Assembly: GCA_016206365.1 (NCBI GenBank)
Contig: JACQRR010000060.1
Coordinates: forward strand, 1-8,854
Length of the DNA: 8,854 nt
Reading direction: 5' to 3'
Origin: Candidatus Roizmanbacteria bacterium
GTDB taxonomy: Bacteria > Patescibacteriota > Microgenomatia > UBA1406 > GWC2-37-13
Part shown: piece after piece, positions 1 through 6,395 of the stretch
Numbering within the stretch: the first letter of the stretch is position 1
Layout: every line of letters begins with the position of its first letter
Notes under the pieces: generated by a model
What the model was told of the DNA's origin: nothing
Databases searched by the model: none
What the model saw: only the letters and a program-made list of their open reading frames with translations
Program-made: the position numbers and the translations under genes

Positions 1-34
1 GATGAATATCGGGGCTCGCAATGACAAGCTAAAC
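1..34. repeat. Possible right end of a dispersed inverted-repeat element
   Basis: The stretch GGGGCTCGCAATGACAAG near the window edge resembles the right end of the palindromic element at 5738-5815, which finishes with CACGGAATGACAAGG. The shared AATGACAAG and the GC-rich stretch before it suggest the tail of another repeat copy cut by the window boundary. Only one end is visible, so pairing with a left half cannot be tested. No coding region is seen in 1-65. Confidence 0.25.
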
Positions 35-65
35 TAAAATTTACTGCGTAACTCCTGTTGTTAAC

Positions 66-437
66 TTATTTATTATTTTCTAAATAATCATCTACGTCCC
101 TACTTGCTTTAATTAAGGTTAAGGCTTTATCAATAATTTTCAACCGTTGATCAGGGGGTAACGCATCAAATTTTTCTCTATCAAATCCTTTTAAATTTGG
201 ATCTGAACTGACAACGTCCCATACTTTATCTGTAACTTCTTTAACCGTTTCCTCCACGGTTTGGGGAGAATGAGGGGTTGTTTGGGGACCCGCTGGTGGT
301 AAAACGTCAGGAAACAAATATCTAATAACCCCTTTATTATTATCTAAAAAGGAAGCTGCTGTTAGATTTGGGGGTTGATCGGTCTTACCTATGGGTGAGT
401 CATTCATTGTAGGTTCATCGCTCCCTCCTTCATTCAT
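66..437 (-). CDS. Small acidic hypothetical protein, 123 aa
   Basis: I do not recognise this protein. The first 30 or so residues (MNEGGSDEPTMNDSPIGKTD) and residues about 45-62 are rich in Pro, Thr, Asn and acidic residues and look disordered. The C-terminal half (about 62-123) is predicted helical, with a charged heptad-like pattern through VEETVKEVTDKVWDVV and LKIIDKALTLIKASRDVDDYL. There is no signal peptide or membrane segment, so it is probably cytoplasmic. It lies 44 bp downstream of the nucleotidyltransferase-like gene on the same strand and may be co-transcribed or use its own promoter in the gap. The ATG at 437 was chosen as the first in frame. An in-frame ATG at codon 11 is an alternative start, and neither has a Shine-Dalgarno sequence. 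The intact frame and strand co-orientation make it a likely real gene. Confidence 0.6.
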   Translation of the reverse strand: MNEGGSDEPTMNDSPIGKTDQPPNLTAASFLDNNKGVIRYLFPDVLPPAGPQTTPHSPQTVEETVKEVTDKVWDVVSSDPNLKGFDREKFDALPPDQRLKIIDKALTLIKASRDVDDYLENNK

Positions 438-445
438 ATTAAAAA

Positions 446-472
446 ATATTAATAATAATTTCTTTAATTATA
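446..472 (-). promoter_or_regulatory. Candidate -10 elements for the 123-aa gene
   Basis: On the minus strand a perfect TATAAT lies at 472-467, and a second hexamer TAATAT at 451-446. The first would give a leader of about 23 nt, the second a leader of about 2 nt. No clear -35 is seen, and the gap is very AT-rich, so chance matches are likely. Confidence 0.3.
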
Positions 473-481
473 CAAAAAAAT

Positions 482-2179
482 CTAACCGCCAACTATTTGA
501 TTAATTTTATCCTTAATTGATGAATGATCTGAAATATAAACACCAACCTCATCGTTTACAATTTTCATTGCGTAACCTCTTATTTTGTCAATGTCTAGGT
601 TTGTAGGATCGCTTAACATGGTTAAAATATCGGCTGCGTTTGGGTGTTGACTCTCGCTTAATAGTTTTTCCATTCGTTGAACCATGGCTGCTCTCTGTTG
701 AGAAACATCAATACCTTTAAGGTGAGCCATATTAGCCATTCCCAATCTATCTACCATTTGATATATCGCTGCTGAATTTATAGAAAATACACCAGATATT
801 TCTTTTGCTAACAACAAATCTCCTTGTACTTTCGCCAGATTATATAGTCTTTTTAAAACTTTTAGCTGATTAAGATGGTCTCCTCGGTTATATAAAGTTA
901 CCTCGCGTGACATTGCCGATAAATATTTAATAAATTTGTCAGGATGGTTAACTTCCTCAACAATTCCAAATCTAGAGGGGTCATCAAAGTAAACCTCTTG
1001 AAAAGACGCGGACTGACCCGTAGAGTTATTAATTAACCCTTCACCTTGTTCTGTTGATGCGGAAACCGTTGACACTTTGGTTACCTCAACCACAGAATCA
1101 CTTGTTACACCTAAAAAATCAACCTTAAGAGTTTTGGGATCTCTACAGGCTGATTCTAGGGTTATATACTTAACCTCTCCTCCTTGAGTTTTATATGCTT
1201 TGAAACCCTGACTAATTTCTGCGTGTTTCCACCTTAATTTTCTATCTTTGCCTAATTCCCGGCCGGAAATATCGGCGAACGCGTCTTGAGGAAAGTCTCC
1301 ACCGACCTTCATCTCGGAAAAATGAAGTGTAAGTAATTCGCCATTATGATTAATTTCTATTTTATCTTTTACGGTTAACTGTATCGACCTAGCCAATAAA
1401 CTAGCCGCTTCTTCAATTGTGTTAGCCTGAATATTTATATATTCGGCCATATCAATATCTGCTCCATATGCTTGTACTCTATCTTGAGCGCTGCTTCCAG
1501 AAAAAACTACTCCGGACTCTAAAGTACTTCTTGGTGATAATTTTTCTCCTACAATAGAATAGTCGTCCTCGTCTTGAGGTATTTTATATCTCAAAGTCTC
1601 TGCAAGACCTGCGTGAATTGAGAGAGCGGGGGTGGCATCAAGCACAGCGATAATACTGCCATAAATCTGTGTTTCTCCTACTTGATAAACGTTTTTCTTC
1701 CCCTCAACTACTCTTACATCCGGATTTAGAGCTTGAACAATTGTTGTATAAAAACCTTCTCTTGCTATCAATAAATTGCCTAAAAGTTTTTTTTGCTTTT
1801 CTACATCTCCGATTCCTCCCTCAATTCTTTGAACTAATTTTAAAATGTTTTCATTTATTCTTTTAAAAGCTCCCTCTGGACCATTTTCTTGATTTGCAGT
1901 TTGATTTTCTTGATCTTTTGCGTCCTGTTTGTTTCCGTCTCCGTCCTCTGTTTTCGGCTGTGTCGCTACTGTTGTTCTACCACCATCTTTATCGGCAATT
2001 TGACGTAATACGCCTCTGTTTCCTGAGTTTGCAGCTGACAAAGTACCCAATCTTTTTAGTAATGATAAGACGCGCCGATCCTGTTTTGGTTTATTTTGGT
2101 CGACATGGGCTGAGGCTGGCTTTGCTCCCTCTGCTGGAGGGGGTACAGGAGATATTGTTGCATCTGGAGAAATAGACAT
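482..2179 (-). CDS. Polymerase-beta-fold nucleotidyltransferase-like protein, 565 aa
   Basis: The signature of the polymerase-beta nucleotidyltransferase superfamily is visible: GSS at 228-230, then after 11 residues from S229 the metal-binding pair D241-I-D243 (ADIDMAEY), and a third candidate Asp in LKVDFLGV (D354). This matches the hG[GS]x9-13Dh[DE]h...h[DE]h pattern. A conserved-looking LRWKHAEISQGFKAY segment lies at 315-329. A helical region at about 413-490 (YLSAMSREVTLYN, LKVLKRLYNLAKVQGD, AAIYQMVDRLGM) follows the core. From memory this order resembles poly(A)-polymerase-like and uncharacterised nucleotidyltransferase proteins of large DNA viruses, more than bacterial CCA-adding enzymes. 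The first 105 residues are Pro/Gln/Lys/Asp-rich and probably disordered. Substrate is unknown, and ATP-dependent tailing of RNA is only one option. It lies 55 bp downstream of dnaN on the same strand. There is no signal peptide, so it is likely cytoplasmic. The fold call is moderately secure, the function is not. Confidence 0.6.
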   Translation of the reverse strand: MSISPDATISPVPPPAEGAKPASAHVDQNKPKQDRRVLSLLKRLGTLSAANSGNRGVLRQIADKDGGRTTVATQPKTEDGDGNKQDAKDQENQTANQENGPEGAFKRINENILKLVQRIEGGIGDVEKQKKLLGNLLIAREGFYTTIVQALNPDVRVVEGKKNVYQVGETQIYGSIIAVLDATPALSIHAGLAETLRYKIPQDEDDYSIVGEKLSPRSTLESGVVFSGSSAQDRVQAYGADIDMAEYINIQANTIEEAASLLARSIQLTVKDKIEINHNGELLTLHFSEMKVGGDFPQDAFADISGRELGKDRKLRWKHAEISQGFKAYKTQGGEVKYITLESACRDPKTLKVDFLGVTSDSVVEVTKVSTVSASTEQGEGLINNSTGQSASFQEVYFDDPSRFGIVEEVNHPDKFIKYLSAMSREVTLYNRGDHLNQLKVLKRLYNLAKVQGDLLLAKEISGVFSINSAAIYQMVDRLGMANMAHLKGIDVSQQRAAMVQRMEKLLSESQHPNAADILTMLSDPTNLDIDKIRGYAMKIVNDEVGVYISDHSSIKDKINQIVGG

Positions 2180-2185
2180 TCCTAA

Positions 2186-2196
2186 ATTCTATTATA
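2186..2196 (-). promoter_or_regulatory. Candidate promoter of the nucleotidyltransferase-like gene
   Basis: On the minus strand a perfect TATAAT lies at 2196-2191 and a second hexamer TAGAAT at 2191-2186. TAGAAT ends exactly six bases before the ATG at 2179, which predicts a leaderless message. TATAAT would give a 5-nt leader. The only purine-rich stretch, AGGA, touches the ATG and is too close to act as a Shine-Dalgarno site. A weak nested inverted repeat (TCCTAAA 2180-2186 with TTTAGGA 2225-2231) frames the gap. Confidence 0.4.
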
Positions 2197-2234
2197 ATTT
2201 AACGGCCTTTGTAATAGTTTATCGTTTAGGATCT

Positions 2235-3329
2235 CTACTCCTGTATTCTGACCGGCATGATGATATGGAGGAAGTTTTGATTATTATCAATCTTAAAAAC
2301 AACCGGCGCGTCTGATCTTAAAATTTCAACGATGATATTTTTACTATCAACGGCGTTTAATAAGTCTAATAAAAATTTGTAGTTAAAAGCCACCTTTTGC
2401 TCGTCTCCCCCTACCTCACCCTCTTGAAAAGCGCTGTTTTCTTCCCCCTCAGATGTTTTTGGCGTAAACTTTACCCCATCTTTTTTCACTTCTAAAACAA
2501 CAATGTGAGAAAGGTCTCTGGCAAATACCGAGATTAACTTAATGTTTCGTAAAAATTCTTCTTTTTCTAAAGTTACCGTTGTCTTTTTCTCTTGCGGTAT
2601 AACTTTTTCGTATGGAGGAAAGTCTCCTTCAATAAGGCGCGAATAAAATTCCGTCTCCTCTAGCGTAAACGAGATGATCTTTTCTTTTGCCGAATAAGAA
2701 AAAATAATCTCTTTTTCCTCTTTTATAAAATGGGTTATCTCTCGCAAAAAGTCTGCAGGTATGATGACCGACGGCAATTCTTCTTCTTTTTTTGTCTTTA
2801 CTAGAGACAGCCTGAATCCATCAGTAGAAACAAGCAGCAACTCTTCGTTTGTGAGAAAATTAATACCCGAGAGAGTTGGTCGCGTCTCGTCTGTTGCGGC
2901 TGCGAAAAGAACGAGAGGAAGATTGTTAATTAAGAATTCTGTCTTTATCTTTTGTTTCTTTTCTTCTATTTTGGGAGGTGGGGGGAAGTCTGTCACGTTC
3001 ATCAGTGGAAATTTTCCTTTTGTTCTTCCTGACTTTATAAGTAACTGCTTATCTTTTATTTCCAATTCTATCTTTGCCTCTGCTAAAAAGCTCAAAAACT
3101 CAATCGGTTTCTTTGGCTCTATTATAAAATCTCCCTCGCCTTCGAATTCCGCAGAAAGCGAGGTGTGAAAAAAAGAGTTGAGGTTACTACTGTAGATATG
3201 TAATTTCTTTCCTTCTTTTTTGAGATGAACTCCTAAAAGTGTAGAAAGAGAGGTGATTTTAGAAGAGGTAAAACGTGCCGCGAGAGAAAGTTTAGATGAT
3301 AATTCCTCTCTGCTTAGTTTTATTTTCAT
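2235..3329 (-). CDS. dnaN: DNA polymerase III subunit beta (sliding clamp)
   Basis: This protein forms the ring that tethers the replicative polymerase to DNA and recruits other replication and repair proteins. At 364 residues it has the usual length for three clamp domains. Family hallmarks are DETRPTLSGI (147-156) and STDGFRLSL (168-176) in domain II, SRLIEGDFPPYEKVIP (230-245) entering domain III, and the C-terminal HIIMPVRIQE, equivalent to the usual Y-x-I-M-P-x-R-L end that lines the peptide-binding pocket. Two Lys/Glu-rich stretches (121-128 and 293-310) look like lineage-specific loop expansions. It lies 104 bp downstream of dnaA on the same strand, the classic dnaA-dnaN order. The ATG at 3329 has no Shine-Dalgarno site. 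A TACTAT hexamer (3341-3336) ends six bases before it, inside the proposed origin unwinding region, so transcription and DnaA binding may interfere. Confidence 0.97.
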   Translation of the reverse strand: MKIKLSREELSSKLSLAARFTSSKITSLSTLLGVHLKKEGKKLHIYSSNLNSFFHTSLSAEFEGEGDFIIEPKKPIEFLSFLAEAKIELEIKDKQLLIKSGRTKGKFPLMNVTDFPPPPKIEEKKQKIKTEFLINNLPLVLFAAATDETRPTLSGINFLTNEELLLVSTDGFRLSLVKTKKEEELPSVIIPADFLREITHFIKEEKEIIFSYSAKEKIISFTLEETEFYSRLIEGDFPPYEKVIPQEKKTTVTLEKEEFLRNIKLISVFARDLSHIVVLEVKKDGVKFTPKTSEGEENSAFQEGEVGGDEQKVAFNYKFLLDLLNAVDSKNIIVEILRSDAPVVFKIDNNQNFLHIIMPVRIQE

Positions 3330-3331
3330 AT

Positions 3332-3369
3332 ATTTATAGTAGTATTAGTAAGTGGGTATAAGTGTATAA
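3332..3369 (-). other. Candidate oriC unwinding region: tandem DnaA boxes plus DnaA-trio
   Basis: Read on the minus strand, the gap between dnaA and dnaN holds TTATACACT (3369-3361) and TTATACCCA (3361-3353). Each is one mismatch from the DnaA box TTATNCACA, and they share one base. Three bases later comes ACTAATACTACTATA (3349-3335), whose complement read 3'-5' gives GAT TAT GAT GAT. That is the DnaA-trio pattern known from Bacillus subtilis, where it loads DnaA onto single-stranded DNA. The position just upstream of dnaN also matches Bacillus. The usual GC-rich spacer is missing and the boxes are imperfect, so this is a prediction. Confidence 0.45.
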
Positions 3370-3433
3370 AAAAAGAGGAAGATTTTCAAGACGGCAGAAC
3401 ATTGAAAAAACCTATGTTGAAAAGATGTGAATT

Positions 3434-4768
3434 TCATGCTGATAGACTTAATGACTGTATTATCTGATCAACCTCTCTTTTAATGAGAGGGTCTTTTATC
3501 AAGAGCCGGCTGACTTTTTCTGTCGCGTGCATCACCGTTGTATGGTCCTTTCTGTTTAAAAAGTAGGCAATTTCCTCAAGTTTCATTTTGAGTTGGTTTC
3601 TTAAAATAAACATAGCAATCTGACGAGGAAGCACAAGATTGCTGGTTCTTGAATTACCTTTAAGATGTGATTGGCGGATGTTGTAGAAAGAACAAATGAT
3701 TTTTAGGACATCTTGGGGGACCAGTTTTTTTATTACCGCTTCTTGTCTTTTGGAAAAGAATTGGTCTACAGATTCCAGATCAATTCTTTCCTTTTTTCCC
3801 AAAATTTTTGAATAAAGAGTGAGAAGCGTTCCTTCAAGCGCACGGGAATCAGAAATGTTTTCGGCTATGATTTTGGCCGCTTCAATATCAATTTCTATGT
3901 TTTTTTCCCTCGCCTTAATAAGAAGGATTGCGGAGCGTAGTTCAAAATCTGGAGGTTGGATGTCAACAGTAAGTCCTCCCAAAAAGCGTGAACGTAGCCT
4001 GTCTTCAAGATTTTTAATTTCTGATGGAGGGCGATCTGTTGTGAGAATTACCTGTCCGCCAGCAGAGATAAGCGAGTTAAAGGTATGAAAAAACTCTTCT
4101 TGTACTTTTTCTTTGCCGGCGATAAACTGGGCGTCGTCAACTATGAGGAGACTTAATCGCCGATATTTTCTTCTAAAACCCGGTGTTGATTTTTCCCTGA
4201 TTGATTCGATGAGTTCGTTGGTAAACTGATCGCTCGGGCAAAAGAAAATTTTTTTATTTTGATCCCGCTCTAAAGTATTTCTACCTATTGCTTGGGCAAG
4301 ATGTGTCTTGCCAACTCCTACTCCTCCATACAGAACTAAAGGATTATACGTGTGTCCAAGGCCGTTGGTGACAGCTTGAGCTGCTGCATAGGCGACTTGG
4401 TTAGTTGATGAGACGGCAAAGTTATCAAAGCTGTATTTTGCATGTAGTCCTGTTTTGTAAAACAGATCTCCCAAAGTTGGCTGAAAATTAAAAAGGGGCG
4501 CTGCTTTAGGCTTTTTTTTGCTTTGGATTATAGTAAACTCCGCTTTAAATTTTTTTCCTATATGAGAAGAAAGCGCGCTTTCGATTTCATAAAGTTTTTT
4601 CTCTAGGTAGAGTCTTAATACTTGGTTTTGGCATCCTAAGACGATCTTATCTTCGCTTAGCTCTAGTGGCTTTAATTGATTTAAGAGTGAATACAAAAGA
4701 GAATGTTTTTCTTTATTTTTAACTAAGGATTCTAAAAATTGAACCCAAAAAGAGGACAAGAATTGCAT
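3434..4768 (-). CDS. dnaA: Chromosomal replication initiator protein DnaA
   Basis: DnaA is the ATP-dependent initiator that binds origin boxes and melts DNA. Numbering here is from the annotated ATG (444 aa). Domain I (1-80) carries the typical WVQFLESL start and LxLYLEKKLYEIESAL helix. A very short linker (about 81-105) replaces domain II. Domain III holds GLHAKYSFDNFAVSSTNQ (about 107-124), Walker A GGVGVGKTH (148-156), Walker B LLIVDDAQF (207-215), sensor 1 ILTTDRPPSEI (241-251), box VII EDRLRSRF (255-262) with the arginine finger, and sensor 2 SRALEGTL (308-315). Domain IV ends with the DNA-binding signature RKDHTTVMHATEKV (406-419). A TTG start at 4798 would add ten residues, but those codons are the DnaA boxes themselves, so ATG 4768 is preferred. 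The DnaA boxes and -10 immediately upstream imply autoregulation. Confidence 0.97.
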   Translation of the reverse strand: MQFLSSFWVQFLESLVKNKEKHSLLYSLLNQLKPLELSEDKIVLGCQNQVLRLYLEKKLYEIESALSSHIGKKFKAEFTIIQSKKKPKAAPLFNFQPTLGDLFYKTGLHAKYSFDNFAVSSTNQVAYAAAQAVTNGLGHTYNPLVLYGGVGVGKTHLAQAIGRNTLERDQNKKIFFCPSDQFTNELIESIREKSTPGFRRKYRRLSLLIVDDAQFIAGKEKVQEEFFHTFNSLISAGGQVILTTDRPPSEIKNLEDRLRSRFLGGLTVDIQPPDFELRSAILLIKAREKNIEIDIEAAKIIAENISDSRALEGTLLTLYSKILGKKERIDLESVDQFFSKRQEAVIKKLVPQDVLKIICSFYNIRQSHLKGNSRTSNLVLPRQIAMFILRNQLKMKLEEIAYFLNRKDHTTVMHATEKVSRLLIKDPLIKREVDQIIQSLSLSA

Positions 4769-4772
4769 GTGT

Positions 4773-4797
4773 AATATATGTGGATAACTTGTCCACA
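4773..4797 (-). promoter_or_regulatory. dnaA promoter with inverted DnaA-box pair
   Basis: A perfect DnaA box TTATCCACA is on the minus strand at 4787-4779. One base away, on the plus strand at 4789-4797, is TTGTCCACA, one mismatch from consensus. The pair forms the inverted repeat TGTGGATAACTTGTCCACA. The perfect box directly abuts a -10-like TATATT (4778-4773), and the dnaA ATG follows four bases later. DnaA bound here would block its own promoter. The site may also be the upstream half of a bipartite origin. A very weak third match, ATTTTCACA, lies at 4808-4816 (+). Confidence 0.7.
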
Positions 4798-4861
4798 AAT
4801 AATAAACATTTTCACATTATTCGTCAAGAGGTCGAAATGTATCATTTTTAATACCCAGTTT

Positions 4862-4870
4862 TGCTAAAAT
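4862..4870 (+). promoter_or_regulatory. Extended -10 promoter of the MBL-fold gene
   Basis: TGCTAAAAT is an extended -10 (TGn plus TAAAAT) ending exactly six bases before the GTG at 4877, so the transcript is predicted to begin at the start codon. No convincing -35 is visible, which is common with extended -10 promoters. The rest of 4799-4876, between the divergent dnaA and MBL genes, is AT-rich and has no other feature I can support. Confidence 0.5.
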
Positions 4871-4876
4871 TATTAG

Positions 4877-5683
4877 GTGCAAAATAAAATTACAATCCTT
4901 GGTTCCGGCACGTGTGTTTACTCTTTTTACCAACCTTTTGATTTTCGTTATCCTTCTGGTTATTTACTTCAATACGAGGGTTTAAACATACTTATTGATT
5001 GTAGCGAAGGAATACGATCTAGGTTGGAACAGATGAGGTTTGATTACTTTAAGATAAGCAATATTTTTATTAGCCACTTTCATCCCGACCATTTTAGCCT
5101 CGATACTTTTTTACAAGCAATGTATGTAAGAGGATCTAAGGCCAAAGAATGGAAGAAGATAGACATATGTGGGCCTAAGGGTATTGAAGAGAAATTTTCT
5201 ACCATTTGGGACCTTAAACATATGAAAGGACACTATCAAAGAGATTTTAAAAAGACAATGGATATTAATTTTCATGAACTTTCCGACGGTAAAAATTTTT
5301 TATTGAGTGATAAGATGAAAGTTACTGCTTTTCGAGTGCCTCACGGCGAGATGGAGGCTTACGCGATGCGCATTGATAGGGGCGGTAACGCGTATTGCTA
5401 TTCGGGAGATTCGGGCCATTCGGTCAATCTAATAAAAGCAGCATATAACACAGAGCTATTTATTTGTGAATCAGCGCTGGCAGTTGGCGAAAACAGTAAG
5501 GACAACAGTCATCTCAACCCACTGCAGGCAGGAGAGATAGCTAAAAAGGCTAAGGTAAAAGAACTAGTTTTAACGCATTATACAGGAATCAATTCCCCCG
5601 AAGCAATGTTGGACGAAGCGAAGAAATCAGGTTTTAGCGGAAAATTAACTGTTGGAAAAGATTTTCAAATCTTTAATTTATAA
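4877..5683 (+). CDS. Metallo-beta-lactamase-fold hydrolase, RNase Z-like
   Basis: The 268-residue protein carries the full zinc-binding set of the fold: HFHPDH at 67-72 (HxHxDH), VPH at 154-156, GDSGH at 177-181, and LTHY at 232-235. An additional His in SHLNPLQAGEIAKKA (H212) matches the place of the conserved H(S/T) motif that precedes an acid-helix in RNase Z and related phosphodiesterases. This points to the RNase Z / ElaC branch, which cleaves the 3' trailer from pre-tRNA. The long flexible arm of classical RNase Z is not apparent, so a tRNA role is uncertain and another phosphodiesterase activity is possible. There is no signal peptide, so it is probably cytoplasmic. The GTG start is supported by the extended -10 six bases upstream and by the N-terminal beta strand (KITILGSG). 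It is divergent from dnaA across a 108-bp gap. Confidence 0.85.
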   Translation: MQNKITILGSGTCVYSFYQPFDFRYPSGYLLQYEGLNILIDCSEGIRSRLEQMRFDYFKISNIFISHFHPDHFSLDTFLQAMYVRGSKAKEWKKIDICGPKGIEEKFSTIWDLKHMKGHYQRDFKKTMDINFHELSDGKNFLLSDKMKVTAFRVPHGEMEAYAMRIDRGGNAYCYSGDSGHSVNLIKAAYNTELFICESALAVGENSKDNSHLNPLQAGEIAKKAKVKELVLTHYTGINSPEAMLDEAKKSGFSGKLTVGKDFQIFNL

Positions 5684-5693
5684 ACTAGAGAAT

Positions 5694-5864
5694 TTACCCA
5701 CCTAATAAGTAACTATTCACGCTTCTTGACACTCAACTGTCATTCCTGCGAAAGCCACGTCTGACGTGGCGAAAGCAGGAATCTATATAGATTCCGTGTC
5801 AAGCACGGAATGACAAGGAATATATAATTTTTGTCAAAGAGTGTGAACTCTTACCCTAATAAGT
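5694..5864. repeat. Nested inverted-repeat (MITE-like) element flanked by direct repeats
   Basis: The convergent gap between the MBL and Nudix genes is filled by a structured repeat. Outermost are imperfect direct repeats, TTACCC-ACC-TAATAAGT (5694-5710) and TTACCCTAATAAGT (5851-5864). Inside are 16-bp inverted repeats, TTCACGCTTCTTGACA (5716-5731) and TGTCAAAGAGTGTGAA (5832-5847), matching at 13 of 16 positions. Inside these lies the palindromic core, listed separately. There is no transposase or other open frame, so any mobility would need to be supplied elsewhere. Confidence 0.65.
5738..5815. repeat. Three-hairpin palindromic core repeat
   Basis: The core begins TGTCATTCC and ends GGAATGACA. 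Hairpin A: ATTCCTGC (5742-5749) pairs with GCAGGAAT (5775-5782), then a symmetric GAAA/GAAA internal loop, then GCCACGT (5754-5760) pairs with ACGTGGC (5764-5770) around CTG. Centre B: the 18-base perfect palindrome GGAATCTATATAGATTCC (5778-5795). Hairpin C: ATTCCGTG (5791-5798) pairs with CACGGAAT (5804-5811) around TCAAG. Repeats of the form GTCATTCC...GGAATGAC are widespread in bacterial genomes. In RNA this one could end transcription from both flanking genes, although no T-run follows the stems. Confidence 0.75.
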
Positions 5865-5867
5865 TTG

Positions 5868-6356
5868 CTATAAAGGGTCTCCGAGTTGAAAATTGGTCAT
5901 TTTATTACCTTTTTCATAGACAGCTTTATAGGAAATTATTTCTTCAGTGCCGGAAAAAATATAAGGAAGAATCTCTCGAATTTCTGCTAAAAGATTCTCC
6001 GACTTCTTTATTTTCTCTTGGGTAAGCCAAACAAGTTTCCCATCTTTAATGTTTTGTTTTAGTTTTCCTCCAACAAAATCAGCAAAAATAAAATGGAAGT
6101 AGAATTCCTGATCTAAATCTTTTAAATATGCGTTACCTATGGCTCTTATTCTAAGATTTTTTATCCTTAATCCTGTTTCTTCTAAAATTTCTCTTCTAGC
6201 ACACTCAAACAGTTCTTCATTAAATTCTCTATGACCCCCAGGCGCCATCCAGACATCTGGCATTATTCTTTTATCTTTATTTCGATGGAGCATTAAATAC
6301 TTATTATCCCTTTTGACAAAACACTCTAAAGTTACCGCAATATTTCTCTTGATCAT
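5868..6356 (-). CDS. Nudix hydrolase (MutT-like)
   Basis: A perfect Nudix box spans residues 41-63: G41-x5-E47-x7-R55-E56-I-L-E59-E60-T-G62-L. The EE pair and the box helix bind the metal that drives cleavage of a nucleoside diphosphate linked to another group. Before it stands the usual N-terminal strand (AVTLECFVKRDNKYLMLHRN) and the WMAPGG turn, and after it a WLTQEKI motif at about 110-116 that fits the MutT / 8-oxo-dGTP branch. Length (162 aa) is normal. The substrate cannot be read from sequence, and a housecleaning pyrophosphatase is the most conservative guess. It is divergent from the HARP-like gene (39 bp between start codons) and convergent with the MBL gene. The stop lies 3 bp from the repeat element's right direct repeat, so that element bounds its 3' end. 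Confidence 0.92.
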   Translation of the reverse strand: MIKRNIAVTLECFVKRDNKYLMLHRNKDKRIMPDVWMAPGGHREFNEELFECARREILEETGLRIKNLRIRAIGNAYLKDLDQEFYFHFIFADFVGGKLKQNIKDGKLVWLTQEKIKKSENLLAEIREILPYIFSGTEEIISYKAVYEKGNKMTNFQLGDPL

Positions 6357-6367
6357 AAACGTTTAAA

Positions 6368-6390
6368 ATTATAATCGATTTGTTATTATA
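6368..6390. promoter_or_regulatory. Overlapping divergent promoters, Nudix (-) and HARP-like (+)
   Basis: On the plus strand TGTTATTAT (6381-6389) is an extended -10 ending six bases before the ATG at 6396, predicting a leaderless message for the HARP-like gene. On the minus strand perfect TATAAT hexamers lie at 6390-6385 and 6373-6368. The nearer one would give the Nudix gene a leader of about 5 nt. The plus and minus hexamers overlap at 6385-6389, so the two promoters should compete. Confidence 0.5.
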
Positions 6391-6395
6391 TATTC

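Noticed and set aside
1669..2175. Plus-strand open frames of 65 and 93 aa (1669-1866 and 1894-2175)
   Set aside because: They lie fully antisense to the nucleotidyltransferase-like gene, are Leu/Phe-rich as expected from antisense of Lys/Glu/Gln-rich coding DNA, and show no family motif.
2180..2231. Nested inverted repeat TCCTAAA...CTATTA...TAATAG...TTTAGGA as a dnaN terminator
   Set aside because: Stems are short, AT-rich and far apart with no T-run, and they overlap the next gene's -10, so a terminator call is not supported.
2761..3168. Plus-strand open frame of 135 aa
   Set aside because: Antisense shadow of dnaN with Ser/Phe-rich composition and no recognisable domain.
3341..3438. 31-codon minus-strand frame starting ATGA over the dnaA stop
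   Set aside because: The ATGA overlap is suggestive of coupling, but the peptide is very short, has no motif and runs through the proposed origin boxes.
3819..4088. Plus-strand open frame of 89 aa
   Set aside because: Antisense shadow of the dnaA ATPase domain.
3434..4798. Alternative genetic code with UGA as sense, as in some candidate phyla
   Set aside because: dnaA ends at TGA in the expected place, and no gene here needs UGA read-through.
5831..6025. Plus-strand open frame of 64 aa starting in the repeat element
   Set aside because: Begins inside the inverted repeat and is antisense to the Nudix gene, with no plausible product.
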